DNA of 64,000 nucleotides, taken from contig NZ_JAENII010000012.1 of the NCBI RefSeq assembly GCF_016595525.1, positions 90,803-154,802 on the forward strand. Reading direction: 5' to 3'. This stretch comes from Haloferula rosea. GTDB taxonomy: Bacteria > Verrucomicrobiota > Verrucomicrobiia > Verrucomicrobiales > Akkermansiaceae. The position numbers were made by a program, and so were the translations under genes. Below are positions 8,667-17,259 of this stretch, piece by piece (the stretch's first letter is position 1; each line of letters starts with the position of its first letter). The notes beneath the pieces are model-generated. The model was not told where the DNA came from and did not search any database. It was given only the letters and a program-made list of their open reading frames with translations.

Positions 8667-9079
8667 TACTGACCACTGAGCATCACCTTCGCCGTCGCCA
8701 GCTTCCGGTCACCCACCGTGACTTCACCCGCGACCTGGATCATCGGACCCAATCGGCCTTCCACCGTGGCTGAGATCTCCAGCACCTCGCCCGGCACCGC
8801 AGCACCGAGGATCTTCGCACCACGAATGCCGGTCAGGAGGAGACCGTCCACCGCAGGCACCTCCGGATCGGACTGCGCCGCCACGCCACCAAGCTGGGCA
8901 ATGGCTTCAACCAGAATCACCCCGGGCATCAGCGGGCGACCCGGGAAATGACCCGCAAGAAATCCCTCGTCACCGCGAATGGCGTAGGTTCCCCGGGCTG
9001 ACTTGCCCGGATCGAGGTCGGTCAATTCATCAACGAACCGGAACTCCGGGCCATGGGGGAGCGAATCGAGTGCGGACAT
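8666..9079 (-). CDS. 3-hydroxyacyl-ACP dehydratase, FabZ-like hot-dog protein
   Basis: The start at 9079 gives 137 residues and is backed by a GAGGAA ribosome-binding site 7 bases upstream; the longer open frame has no such site. The protein carries the FabZ active site GHFPGRPLMPGVILVEAIAQ, with His44 and Glu58 as the catalytic pair, then the typical LTGIRGAKILGAAVPGEVL and a short C-terminal strand. It would dehydrate 3-hydroxyacyl-ACP. It shares a transcript with the TauE/SafE gene and lies near the ketosynthase pair, so it is plausibly a pathway-specific dehydratase. It could instead be the housekeeping FabZ, although that gene usually sits beside lpx genes. Confidence 0.85.
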   Translation of the reverse strand: MSALDSLPHGPEFRFVDELTDLDPGKSARGTYAIRGDEGFLAGHFPGRPLMPGVILVEAIAQLGGVAAQSDPEVPAVDGLLLTGIRGAKILGAAVPGEVLEISATVEGRLGPMIQVAGEVTVGDRKLATAKVMLSGQ

Positions 9080-9086
9080 GTGCGCA

Positions 9087-9092
9087 TTCCTC
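9087..9092 (-). promoter_or_regulatory. Shine-Dalgarno site deciding the FabZ-like start
   Basis: On the minus strand GAGGAA precedes the ATG at 9079 by 7 bases. It is one of the few clear ribosome-binding sites in the window and fixes the start of the dehydratase. Confidence 0.6.
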
Positions 9093-9217
9093 GCACGCCC
9101 CTCCCCTTTGGCAAGCCGAAGAATGATCCGCCTCGTGGAAGGATGAACCACCCTGCCAGCCGAGCCTCCCCGGGAGTCACCGGGGAATCGACTGGAGGCG
9201 GTCCCGGCTCCATCCCG

Positions 9218-9838
9218 TCAGAGACGCTTCACCCGGATGTTCCGGTAGCGCACCACACTATCAGGATCGTGCGCCTGAAGGCCGAAGGTCCCCTGATCGA
9301 GTTTCCGCGTATAGGGCTCACCGGGTTCCGCACCTGCAGGTTCGGTGTATTGAAGCACGATCTCGCCATCGACCTTCACGGTCACCACCTTGTCTTCCAC
9401 GATGATCTCCTGAGTCCACCACTTGTTGTCTTCGCTGAAGGAGCGGCTGACGTTGACGAGTCCGTAGAGGCTTCCGGTCTTGATCCAATCCTTCTGGGTC
9501 ACATTCACCTGGGACTCGAAGCCCTTCTGCGGCCATCCCTTGTCCTGATAGGCGGTGTGAAAATAGATGCCACCATTGGAATTCGGCTCGGTCATCACCT
9601 CCACCTTGAGATGGAAATTTTTGAAGGGCTTGTCATCCCCCACATAGAACAGGTGACAGCGTTTGCCGCGCGCCACGAAGGCTCCGTCCTCGATCTTCCA
9701 GGTGTCGGTATTCTCGGTGGCCTTCTTCCATCCCTCGAAGGACTTGCCGTCCATCAGATCCGTGAATCCCTCTTCCGCCGAGACGGTGAGGACGGTGGAC
9801 AAACAAAGCGCGGGGAGCAGTTGATGTAGTTGGTTCAT
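9218..9838 (-). CDS. secreted DUF1080 protein (3-keto-disaccharide hydrolase family)
   Basis: The 206-residue protein has a signal peptide (MNQLHQLLPALCLSTVLTVSA) and then the DUF1080 pattern: GFTDLMDGKSFEGWKKA, WKIEDGAFVARG, NFHLKVEVM, NSNGGIYFHTAY, and a final GTFGLQAHDPDSVVRYRNIR. The fold is a concanavalin-like beta sandwich. Family members have been linked to hydrolysis of 3-keto-glycosides in the periplasm. The gene lies 27 bp downstream of a TAT-exported Gfo/Idh/MocA oxidoreductase in the same direction, and such oxidoreductases can make or use 3-keto-sugars. A joint role in glycoside oxidation and cleavage is inferred. Confidence 0.88.
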   Translation of the reverse strand: MNQLHQLLPALCLSTVLTVSAEEGFTDLMDGKSFEGWKKATENTDTWKIEDGAFVARGKRCHLFYVGDDKPFKNFHLKVEVMTEPNSNGGIYFHTAYQDKGWPQKGFESQVNVTQKDWIKTGSLYGLVNVSRSFSEDNKWWTQEIIVEDKVVTVKVDGEIVLQYTEPAGAEPGEPYTRKLDQGTFGLQAHDPDSVVRYRNIRVKRL

Positions 9839-9865
9839 GAGTCGGTTGTTGAATGGGTTCAGTGC

Positions 9866-11224
9866 TCAGCCAAGGTCGGGCTCCCAACCCTGACGGTAGG
9901 TGCGCTTGATGAATTTCTGCGCTTCAGGCAACCCGCGCGCTTCCAGCTTCGCCGAGTCCCAGTTGATCTTCTTGCCCAGACGCACGGCGAGATTCCCCAC
10001 CAGAACCATTTCCGTCAACGGACCGGCGTGGTCCGTGAAGTTGGAGAGCGGCTTCTCTCCGTCGCCGCGGATCGCACGGCAGAGTTCCTGGGTCGGTCCA
10101 CCACTCACACGGGCATACACCTTCGGCACCTTGCGCGCCTCTTCACGCAGCGACTCCGGATAGAGCTTGGGCGTGGCGCCACAGTAGGCATCCGGGCAGT
10201 AGATCACGCCCTTGGTGCCGACGAAGACCTGACCGAACTCGCGTCCGAGTTCGAGATCGTCCGGGATCCCCGGCGGACGGATGAACTTCTCGTCCTTGTT
10301 CGGATCGGCCACACCGTCCTGCCAGATGATCTTCACCGGGGCGCGACCCTTTTTCTCCGGGAAATCGAATACGATCGTCGTGCGCTTCGGCGCGATGTCC
10401 TCGTCGAACTCGGAAACCTGCGTGGCTTCCACCTCGAAGTCGCCGTGCAGGTCGAGCGCCCAGAAGGCCGAGTTGAAACTGTGACAGCCGATGTCGCCCA
10501 GCGCCCCGCAGCCATAGTCCCAGAAACCACGCCACGCGAAGGGGTGGATCTTCGGGCTGTAGGGACGGTCGGTCGCCACGCTGCCTTGCCAGACCTCCCA
10601 GTTGAGCGTCTCAGGAACGGGCTGCTTGGGAAATTCCAGACCCGGACCCTGCGGCCAGATCGGACGGTTCGTCCAGTAGTGGACCTCGGTCACCTCACCG
10701 ATCACGCCGGCTTCGATCCACTCGCGCAGCACCCGGGTGCCCGCATTCGTGGCGCCCTGGTTGCCCATCACCGTGAGCACATCGTGCTTCTTCGCGAGAT
10801 CCGCCAGAGCGCGGGTTTCCCACAGGGTATTGGCCAGCGGTTTCTGCACGAAGACCGGCTTGCCGGCCTGGATCGCCGCCACCGCGATCGGGAAGTGCAT
10901 GTGATCCGGCGTCGAGACGGTGACCACATCGATCTCATCCGCCATCTCCGAGAACATCTCCCGGTAGTCGAAGAACGTTTTGGCTTCCGGGAACTTCCCG
11001 AACGCACCGGCAGCCCGCTTGTGATCCACATCGCACAGCGCCACGATCTGATTGCTCGGGGCGATCTGGGAAATGTCACTGCCGCCCTTTCCGCCACAGC
11101 CGACCGCAGCCACGTTGAGTTTCTTCAGCGCCTTGTCCTGACCGAGCAGGATGTTCGGCGCGAAGGTGGCCCCGGCCATGACGGCGGAGGTTTTCAGGAA
11201 TTGTCGACGATTTCCGGGATTCAT
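9866..11224 (-). CDS. TAT-exported Gfo/Idh/MocA family oxidoreductase
   Basis: The start at ATG 11224 gives 452 residues; another ATG lies two codons upstream. A twin-arginine signal (NRRQFLKTSAVMAGATFAP) opens the protein. The Rossmann half shows LNVAAVGCGGKGGSDI and VALCDVDHKRA, then DVVTVSTPDHMHFPIAV and VFVQKPLANT, where the Lys of the QKP motif is the usual catalytic residue. The C-terminal domain has the common GFWDYGCGALGDIGCHSFN segment. NAD(P)-dependent sugar or inositol oxidation is the family activity. It is the first gene of a two-gene operon with the DUF1080 protein. Confidence 0.9.
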   Translation of the reverse strand: MNPGNRRQFLKTSAVMAGATFAPNILLGQDKALKKLNVAAVGCGGKGGSDISQIAPSNQIVALCDVDHKRAAGAFGKFPEAKTFFDYREMFSEMADEIDVVTVSTPDHMHFPIAVAAIQAGKPVFVQKPLANTLWETRALADLAKKHDVLTVMGNQGATNAGTRVLREWIEAGVIGEVTEVHYWTNRPIWPQGPGLEFPKQPVPETLNWEVWQGSVATDRPYSPKIHPFAWRGFWDYGCGALGDIGCHSFNSAFWALDLHGDFEVEATQVSEFDEDIAPKRTTIVFDFPEKKGRAPVKIIWQDGVADPNKDEKFIRPPGIPDDLELGREFGQVFVGTKGVIYCPDAYCGATPKLYPESLREEARKVPKVYARVSGGPTQELCRAIRGDGEKPLSNFTDHAGPLTEMVLVGNLAVRLGKKINWDSAKLEARGLPEAQKFIKRTYRQGWEPDLG

Positions 11225-11384
11225 GAGCATGAAGTGGGTAAAGGGATGGGGTTCGTATCTAGCGTTTCAGAGACATGCATACGCCGTCCCGAGCCGCAGC
11301 GTATCACCCGATCTCAGGCATGGAAGTTTTTGACAAGGTCGCCCGGGATCGGGTGTAAATCATGTTCCTCGACGCCCTGATCCC
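11225..11384. promoter_or_regulatory. divergent intergenic region, Gfo/Idh/MocA gene / FAD oxidoreductase gene
   Basis: These 160 bases lie between two divergent redox genes and must contain both promoters. I see no strong dyad or box. The TTTTTGACA at about 11327-11335 could be a -35 element for the rightward gene, with TGTAAAT at about 11354 as a -10, but the match is modest. Confidence 0.3.
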
Positions 11385-13211
11385 ATGACTTTTCCCCGCA
11401 TCCTCGTGACTCCTCTGCTCATCGGCGCAACCCAGGCCGCCAGCCTGCTGATCGAAGCCGAACAGTTCGCCAACAAGGGAGGCTGGAAGGTCGACACCCA
11501 ATTCATCGAGTCGATGGGCTCACCCTACCTGATCGCTCATGGCATGGGCTCACCCGTGGCGGATGCGAGCACGACCGTGCAGGTCCCCGAAGACGGCGAT
11601 TACCGCATCTGGGTGCGCACGATCGACTGGTCCGAAAGACTGGATCGCGCGGGAGGCGCCGGACGCTTCACGCTGTCGGTCGACGGTCAGCCCCTCGGGG
11701 AAACCCTGGGCAAGGGCGCCCCGCAGTGGACATGGGAATCCGTGGGAACCACCCCGCTGAAGGCCGGATCACGCACCTTGAAGCTCCACGATCAAAGCGG
11801 CTTCAATGGTCGGGTCGACGCCATCCTGCTGAGCAACGACCCCGACTTCACCCCACCCGGTGTCGGCAGCCTCGCCGAGCGCACGAAGTGGTCCATCGAC
11901 GGCGTTCCCACCATGGCCGACGAGCTGGGAGACTTCGACCTGGTCGTGGTCGGCGGCGGCTACGGCGGCCTCGGCTCCGCCATCTCCGCAGCCCGCATGG
12001 GAGCCAGAGTGGCCCTCATCCAGAACCGCAAGGTCCTCGGGGGCAACGGATCATCGGAAGTCCGGGTCTGGGCCAAAGGGAACTTCCCCCCGAACCAGTA
12101 TCCGCTCGCCGACATCGTGAAGGAATTCACCGACTCCGCCAAAGCCTCACCCGCGCCCGCCGAACAATTCGAAGACGACAAGAAGACGGAAATCGTCCGC
12201 GCGGAAAAGAACATCACCCTGCTCCTCGGCCACCATGCCTATGGCGTGGAAAAGGAAGGCGACCAGATCAAGTCCATCAAGGTGCTCGACATCGAAGGAG
12301 GACGCGTCAGCCGCATTTCCGGCAAGCTCTTCGTCGATTGCACCGGCCATGGCTTCATCGGCGACTGGGCAGGTGCGGACAAGACCATGGCGGAAGGAGG
12401 ACGCATGGGGATGAGCAACATGTGGATGTGGGAGAACACCGGCCAGACCGTTGCCTTCCCCGAAGAAGACTGGATGGTCCCCTTCAAGGAATCCGACTTC
12501 CCCTACCCGCGCCGGAACCACGCCGAGTGGTTCTGGGAAAGCGGCTACGATCGCCACCCCATCCTCGAACTCGAGCAAACCCGCGACTGGAACCTCGCCG
12601 TTTCCTACAGCGCGTGGAATGCCATCAAGAACCACGGCGCCCATGCCAAGCGCGACCCGCATGGCCACCAGCAGGCCAAGATGACCTGGCTCGCCTACAT
12701 CGGCGGCACCCGGGAAACCCAGCAGCTCCTCGGTGACGTGATCCTCACCGGAGACGAAATCGTCGCCAAAGACGAATTTCCGGATGCCTGCGTCCGGGTC
12801 ACCTGGTCCATCGACCTCCATGTCCCCCAGGAGCAGTACTTGAAGGCCACCCCCGACCGCCCGTTCATCTCCCGCGCCATCCATGGCAAGGGCGTGGACC
12901 GCAACGTCGGCTACCCGATCCCCTACCGCTGCTTCTACTCACGGAACATCCCGAACCTGTTCATGGTCGGCCGAAACATCAGTGTCGACCGCCGCGCACT
13001 CGGCACCACCCGCGTCATGAATACCATCGGCATGATGGGCGTCGTCGTCGGACGCGCCGCCGCGCTCGCCACCGTGCACGACTGCACACCGCGCGACATC
13101 TACCAGAAACACCTCGACGAAGTGAAGCAGCTTTGGCTTCTCCCCGGGAAGCATCGCTTCGAATCGCTTGATGAGCTCCGAGACTCCCTCCAACCCTCAG
13201 CGGCCGAATAA
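11385..13211 (+). CDS. secreted FAD-dependent oxidoreductase with N-terminal sugar-binding-like domain
   Basis: The 608-residue protein has a short signal-like N-terminus. A beta-sandwich domain follows at about residues 20-155 (SLLIEAEQFANKGGW ... DGDYRIWVRTIDW), resembling the CBM6-like domains found in front of such oxidoreductases. The FAD-binding Rossmann motif is FDLVVVGGGYGGLGSAISAA near residue 185, with NRKVLGGNGSSEVRV after it. The C-terminal part has NLFMVGRNISVDRRALGTTR and a second Gly-rich contact, as in FAD_oxidored (PF12831) proteins. It probably oxidises a sugar or polysaccharide-derived substrate outside the cytoplasm. Its last 41 bases overlap the NosR-like gene, so electron transfer between the two products is conceivable but unproven. 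Confidence 0.85.
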   Translation: MTFPRILVTPLLIGATQAASLLIEAEQFANKGGWKVDTQFIESMGSPYLIAHGMGSPVADASTTVQVPEDGDYRIWVRTIDWSERLDRAGGAGRFTLSVDGQPLGETLGKGAPQWTWESVGTTPLKAGSRTLKLHDQSGFNGRVDAILLSNDPDFTPPGVGSLAERTKWSIDGVPTMADELGDFDLVVVGGGYGGLGSAISAARMGARVALIQNRKVLGGNGSSEVRVWAKGNFPPNQYPLADIVKEFTDSAKASPAPAEQFEDDKKTEIVRAEKNITLLLGHHAYGVEKEGDQIKSIKVLDIEGGRVSRISGKLFVDCTGHGFIGDWAGADKTMAEGGRMGMSNMWMWENTGQTVAFPEEDWMVPFKESDFPYPRRNHAEWFWESGYDRHPILELEQTRDWNLAVSYSAWNAIKNHGAHAKRDPHGHQQAKMTWLAYIGGTRETQQLLGDVILTGDEIVAKDEFPDACVRVTWSIDLHVPQEQYLKATPDRPFISRAIHGKGVDRNVGYPIPYRCFYSRNIPNLFMVGRNISVDRRALGTTRVMNTIGMMGVVVGRAAALATVHDCTPRDIYQKHLDEVKQLWLLPGKHRFESLDELRDSLQPSAAE

Positions 13212-14841
13212 GCGACGCCTCGCGCGCCTCGCGATCCCGCTCTGGCGGCTCGGCATCCTCGCCGCAGCCTGCCTCTGTCTCCATCACGCCCACCAGTCCC
13301 GCACCAACCGCTCCACCGGCAAGCTCGAGGCCGCTTGGATCGAAACCACCCGAGCCTGGCTGCCGAATGCCTCCCGGTTTGGCGAAGCGACCGACCGGGA
13401 CCCACTGACCCCCGTCCTCGCTGCCGATGAATCCGTCATTGGCTGGGCCACCCAGACCTTTCCCGAAGCCCGCGCCGTCAGTGGCTATGCCGGTGCCAGC
13501 AATCTGCTGCTCATCCTCGACCGACATCGGAAAGTCCTCGGCACCGCCCTGATCTCCAGTGAAGACACCGCCGGCCACCTCGAGAAAATCCGCCGCTCTC
13601 CCGACTTCTTCACCCAGTGGAATGGCCGCCACGCCTCCAGCCTCGATCGCTTCGATGAGACCACCATCGTCAGCGGTGCCACCCTCACCAGCGAAGCCAT
13701 GGCACGCGGCATCGCCGCACGCTTCGGCGCCACCGATGCCGCCGATTGGTTTCCCGCCCCCCTCACCCTCGAGCAGGTCCGCCTGATCTTTCCCGCCGCT
13801 TCCGGGTTCCGCCCCATCGCGCCGGGAGTCTTCGAGGTCGAGGGCGAGATCCCGAAGCCCGTCCTCCTCCGCTCGAGCGCGATGGGCGTCGCAGCCCGCG
13901 GTTTCCAAGGTCCCAGCGATCTGATCGTCGGGCTCAGGGACGGCACCATCACCGGAGTCCGCCTGCTCGGCAGCCGCGACAACGAACCCTACACCCTCGA
14001 TGTCTCCGATGAGATCGAGTTCAACAGCCCCTATCCCGGACGCAGCCATCCCCAGCCCGCCGACGCCCCGCCGCTCGTCGTCAGCGGTGCCAGCTACACC
14101 GCCCGCTCCATCGACCAAACGGTCTCCGAAATGCTCCGCCGCTACCACCAGCGCAGCGACACCCCATCCACCGACTGGCGGGGCGCCGTCGGCATCCTCT
14201 GGTTGCTCGTCGGCCTCATCATCGGCCTCACCAAGCTCCGCTCGAACCGCAAACTCAGGCTGTCCTTCGCCATCGTCAGCATGTGCCTCGGCGGTCTCTG
14301 GCTTGGCTGGATGGTCGCTCAGGACCAGTGGCTCACCTGGGCGAAGCGCGGCAGCGTGTCCGGCGCCTCGCTGGCCATGCTCACCCTGACCGGCGTTGCC
14401 CTGCTCGTCCCGCCCCTGTTCGGAAAGAACATCTACTGCTCCCATCTCTGCCCCCACGGAGCCGCACAAACCCTGTTGGGGAAGCTCGGCAAGCGCCGGT
14501 TCTCCCTGCCGAAACGCGTGCACCACATCATGAAGACCGTGCCATGGCTCGCCCTTATCCTGCTGTGGCTGCTCGCCCTGTTAGGAAGCGGCTTCTCCGC
14601 CAGCCACGCCGAACCTTTCGAGATCTGGAGCGTGGGTTTCCACGCCCTGCTCCCCGTCGCCATCTTTGCCGTCGGCCTGATCGGCGCCGCCTTCCTCCCC
14701 CAGGCCTACTGCCACTACGGCTGCCCGACCGGGGCGTTGCTGAAATTCCTCACCCACTCCCCGAGCCGCTGGAGCCGGCGAGATACCATCGCCCTCCTCC
14801 TTGTCACCGCCGCCTGGGGTTTCCTCCTCATCCTCCCATGA
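13171..14841 (+). CDS. NosR/polyferredoxin-like membrane protein with two FMN-binding domains
   Basis: I use the ATG at 13171 (556 residues), which overlaps the FAD oxidoreductase by 41 bases. After one membrane helix, a periplasmic FMN-binding domain carries TIVSGATLTSEAM, whose Thr is the usual site of covalent FMN attachment. A second, weaker copy ends in LVVSGASYTARS with the site less well conserved. The C-terminal third has about five or six membrane helices with two CxxxCP clusters, CSHLCPHGAAQTLL and CHYGCPTGALLKF, as in NosR/NirI polyferredoxins. The protein would move electrons between the quinone pool or cytoplasm and a periplasmic partner. The next gene, overlapping by 4 bases, encodes ApbE, the enzyme that attaches FMN to this motif. 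Confidence 0.85.
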   Translation: MSSETPSNPQRPNKRRLARLAIPLWRLGILAAACLCLHHAHQSRTNRSTGKLEAAWIETTRAWLPNASRFGEATDRDPLTPVLAADESVIGWATQTFPEARAVSGYAGASNLLLILDRHRKVLGTALISSEDTAGHLEKIRRSPDFFTQWNGRHASSLDRFDETTIVSGATLTSEAMARGIAARFGATDAADWFPAPLTLEQVRLIFPAASGFRPIAPGVFEVEGEIPKPVLLRSSAMGVAARGFQGPSDLIVGLRDGTITGVRLLGSRDNEPYTLDVSDEIEFNSPYPGRSHPQPADAPPLVVSGASYTARSIDQTVSEMLRRYHQRSDTPSTDWRGAVGILWLLVGLIIGLTKLRSNRKLRLSFAIVSMCLGGLWLGWMVAQDQWLTWAKRGSVSGASLAMLTLTGVALLVPPLFGKNIYCSHLCPHGAAQTLLGKLGKRRFSLPKRVHHIMKTVPWLALILLWLLALLGSGFSASHAEPFEIWSVGFHALLPVAIFAVGLIGAAFLPQAYCHYGCPTGALLKFLTHSPSRWSRRDTIALLLVTAAWGFLLILP

Positions 14842-15626
14842 AAGCCCTCGGCATCCTCGCACTCATGCTGGTCGTCCTCGGAGTGATCGCCTTGAAAGGT
14901 TCACCGTCCGACAAGAGCGTCCTCACCGGTCGCGCCATGGGCTGCTCATGGACCCTCGCCTGGAGGGGGACCGCGCCGGACTCCCTTCGTCACGAAGTCG
15001 CCGCCGAACTCGAACGCTGGGAACAGATTCTCAGCCAATGGCGACCCGACTCCGACCTCAGCCGATACAACGAGGGTGCGCCCCCGAGCCCCGACCTCCA
15101 GCGGGTCATCACCCTCGCCGAGACCCTCCAGGCCGAGACCGGCCCGGCCTTCGACATCCGTCTGCTCGAGTCCGTCCATCAGGCAGGCTTCGGCCCGGCC
15201 GGAAAAGGCCTCGACCTCTCCGCCATCGGCAAGGGCTTCACCGTCGACCGCATCGGCGAACTCCTCCGTGCACGCGGCATGAATGACTTCGTTTTCGAGC
15301 TCGGCGGCGAAGTCCTCGCAGGCGACGGCGATTGGCCGTGCCAGATCGAGAGCCCCACCGAAGGCGGCCCGCCGACCCCCATCATCCTCCGCAATCAGGC
15401 CATGGCCACGAGTGGCAACTACCACCAGAGCCTCAAGACATCCGCCGGCCTCGAAAGCCACCTCATCGACCCACGAACCCACAAGCCGGTCGTCCGCCCG
15501 CCCAGTTCCGTCACCGTCTTCGCCCCGGACTGCGCCACCGCCGACGCCTGGGCCACCGCCCTCTTCATCCTCGGCCCCGGCCATGCCCCGCCAGGGGCAC
15601 CGGACTTCCGATGGCATGCCGAGTAA
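14838..15626 (+). CDS. apbE: FAD:protein FMN transferase
   Basis: The ATG at 14838 overlaps the NosR-like stop (ATGA), giving 262 residues with an N-terminal hydrophobic anchor or lipoprotein-like segment. Family motifs appear in order: GRAMGCSWTLAW, WEQILSQWRPDSDLSRYN, GKGLDLSAIGKGFTVDRI, FVFELGGEVLAGDG, MATSGNYHQ, HLIDPRTHKPV and CATADAWATALFILG. ApbE cleaves FAD and transfers FMN to a Thr in the SGAT motif. The adjacent gene supplies that substrate, so the pair is a self-contained flavinylation unit. The length is at the short end of the family (usually 300-350), with the N-terminal region trimmed. Confidence 0.9.
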   Translation: MKALGILALMLVVLGVIALKGSPSDKSVLTGRAMGCSWTLAWRGTAPDSLRHEVAAELERWEQILSQWRPDSDLSRYNEGAPPSPDLQRVITLAETLQAETGPAFDIRLLESVHQAGFGPAGKGLDLSAIGKGFTVDRIGELLRARGMNDFVFELGGEVLAGDGDWPCQIESPTEGGPPTPIILRNQAMATSGNYHQSLKTSAGLESHLIDPRTHKPVVRPPSSVTVFAPDCATADAWATALFILGPGHAPPGAPDFRWHAE

Positions 15627-15692
15627 GCCGACACACCCCCACCGTCGGCCCGCCCCATCCACGGGCGCGGACCTTCGACGATGGCGGACTCC

Positions 15693-17072
15693 TCAGAGCT
15701 TGTAGAACTCCTCCCAGCCCTTCCGCGGAGCGGGATCGAGCAGAGCCTGGGCATCGGCATTGCCCACAAGGCTCTTGGTCTTGGGATCAAACTTCAGGTC
15801 ACCACCCAGACGCTGGGCAATGATGCCGAGATTGAAGACCTGGGTCAGAGGCCCCGACACACGGAAGGGTGAGCGCGCCTCTTCCTCACCCTTGCAGGCG
15901 AGCAGGAAGTTCTCGTAGTGACTCGAAGGCTTCCCGGTCACTCGCGGCAGGGATCCTCGCATCTCCATGAACTTCTCCCGTGGCAGCACCTGCAGCATCG
16001 CCGCGTGACTGCCGCCCTGGAAAGTCAGGTCCTTGCCGTAGATGATCTTGCCCGGACTCTTGAACGACACCTCGCCGAGCTCAGGATCCACTTCCGGGAA
16101 ATTGCCGACACCGTCATACCAAGTCACATCACAGGCGGGCATCCGCTCGCGCTCAGGGAACTTGAAGCGGATCGTCGAAGCTTGGGGATACACCAGCGGA
16201 TTCGCCCCATCCCGCTTGACCGCCTCGATCGCCGTCGGCAGACCCAGCTTCAGGAAACGGTGGGCCGTGTCCAGAATGTGCGGACCCCAGTCGCCAAAGG
16301 CTCCACAGCCGTAGTCGAACCAGCTGCGCCACTCACACGGGTGCAGCTTCTTGCTGAAAGGGTGCTCCGGGGCCGGACCAGTCCACACCGGCCAGTTCAT
16401 GCCCTTTGGCAAAGGCTCGCTTGGATACTCCTTCACCGAAGCTCCCCAGCCGTGCCAGCGGCGGGGACTGTTCATGTAAGCATCGATCTTCGTGACATCC
16501 TTGACGATCCCCGCCTTCGTCCAGGCGTCGAACTGGAAGTAATTCCCTCCCGAATGCCCTTGGTTACCCATCTGGGTCACCACACCACTCTTGTCCGCCA
16601 GCGCAATGAGGCGCTCGCACTGACCGAAGGTGTGGGCCAGCGGTTTCTCCACATAGACATGCTTGCCGAGCGACATCGCCAGCATCGTCATGCAGAAGTG
16701 CGCATGGTCCGGTGTGCCGATGAGCACCGCATCGATATCGTCCGCCATCTCGTCGAACATCTTGCGGAAATCCGTGAAGCGCTTCGCCTTCGGATGCGCC
16801 TTCTGGTTCGCCTGCGTGTGCTTGCCCTCAAGGTCCACATCACACAGCGCGACCACCTCACAATGCCCCGAGTTCACCATGTTCTTCAGCACCGCACCTC
16901 CCCGGTTGCCAATGCCGATGGCGGCGAGATTCACCTTCTCATTCGCCGATACCGTGGCTGCCCGGCTTCGCGTCCCCATGACCAGAGAGGCTGGAAGAAT
17001 CGTGAACGCCCCGAACGCGGCTGAGCCCTTGAGGAAGTCGCGACGACTGGAAGATGTGAAAGGTTTCTTCAT
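15693..17072 (-). CDS. TAT-exported Gfo/Idh/MocA family oxidoreductase (second copy)
   Basis: The start at 17072 gives 459 residues and puts the twin-arginine motif (SRRDFLKGSAAFGAFTILP) at the usual distance. The NAD-binding half shows VNLAAIGIGNRGGAVLKNM and VALCDVDLEGKH, then DAVLIGTPDHAHFCM and VYVEKPLAHTFGQCE with the conserved Lys of EKP. SWFDYGCGAFGDWGPHILDTA marks the catalytic-domain region seen in planctomycete and verrucomicrobial secreted members. It is a paralogue of the gene at 9.9-11.2 kb. No partner gene overlaps it; it is divergent from nifJ with about 190 bp between. Confidence 0.9.
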   Translation of the reverse strand: MKKPFTSSSRRDFLKGSAAFGAFTILPASLVMGTRSRAATVSANEKVNLAAIGIGNRGGAVLKNMVNSGHCEVVALCDVDLEGKHTQANQKAHPKAKRFTDFRKMFDEMADDIDAVLIGTPDHAHFCMTMLAMSLGKHVYVEKPLAHTFGQCERLIALADKSGVVTQMGNQGHSGGNYFQFDAWTKAGIVKDVTKIDAYMNSPRRWHGWGASVKEYPSEPLPKGMNWPVWTGPAPEHPFSKKLHPCEWRSWFDYGCGAFGDWGPHILDTAHRFLKLGLPTAIEAVKRDGANPLVYPQASTIRFKFPERERMPACDVTWYDGVGNFPEVDPELGEVSFKSPGKIIYGKDLTFQGGSHAAMLQVLPREKFMEMRGSLPRVTGKPSSHYENFLLACKGEEEARSPFRVSGPLTQVFNLGIIAQRLGGDLKFDPKTKSLVGNADAQALLDPAPRKGWEEFYKL

Positions 17073-17259
17073 CGGCGAAACCCTAGCGAACCAACCCAAC
17101 TCGGCCAGCCATTTGTATTACAGCCTTCACCCCCCCGCTTCGGGAGGATTCCCGCGCAGGCTTCGGCGATTTGTGCGGAGTTCGCGATGATGATCCCGGA
17201 TACGGTCAAAGAAGCTCGGGATCAGGTCCCGCCTGCGATTTCCCAAACCTTTTCCTACC
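17073..17259. promoter_or_regulatory. divergent intergenic region, Gfo/Idh/MocA gene / nifJ
   Basis: The 187 bases between the two divergent starts hold both promoters. I could not identify a clear promoter pair, dyad or Shine-Dalgarno sequence; CCTTTTCCTACC directly precedes the nifJ ATG. Confidence 0.3.

Noticed and set aside
4090..9079. A complete aryl-polyene gene cluster
   Set aside because: There is no ACP, ketoreductase, thioesterase, acyltransferase or MMPL-type exporter in the window, so only a partial resemblance can be claimed.
13171..14841. Nitrous oxide reductase regulator NosR
   Set aside because: The fold is NosR-like, but no nosZ, nosD or related genes are present, and the neighbours point to sugar oxidation and flavinylation.
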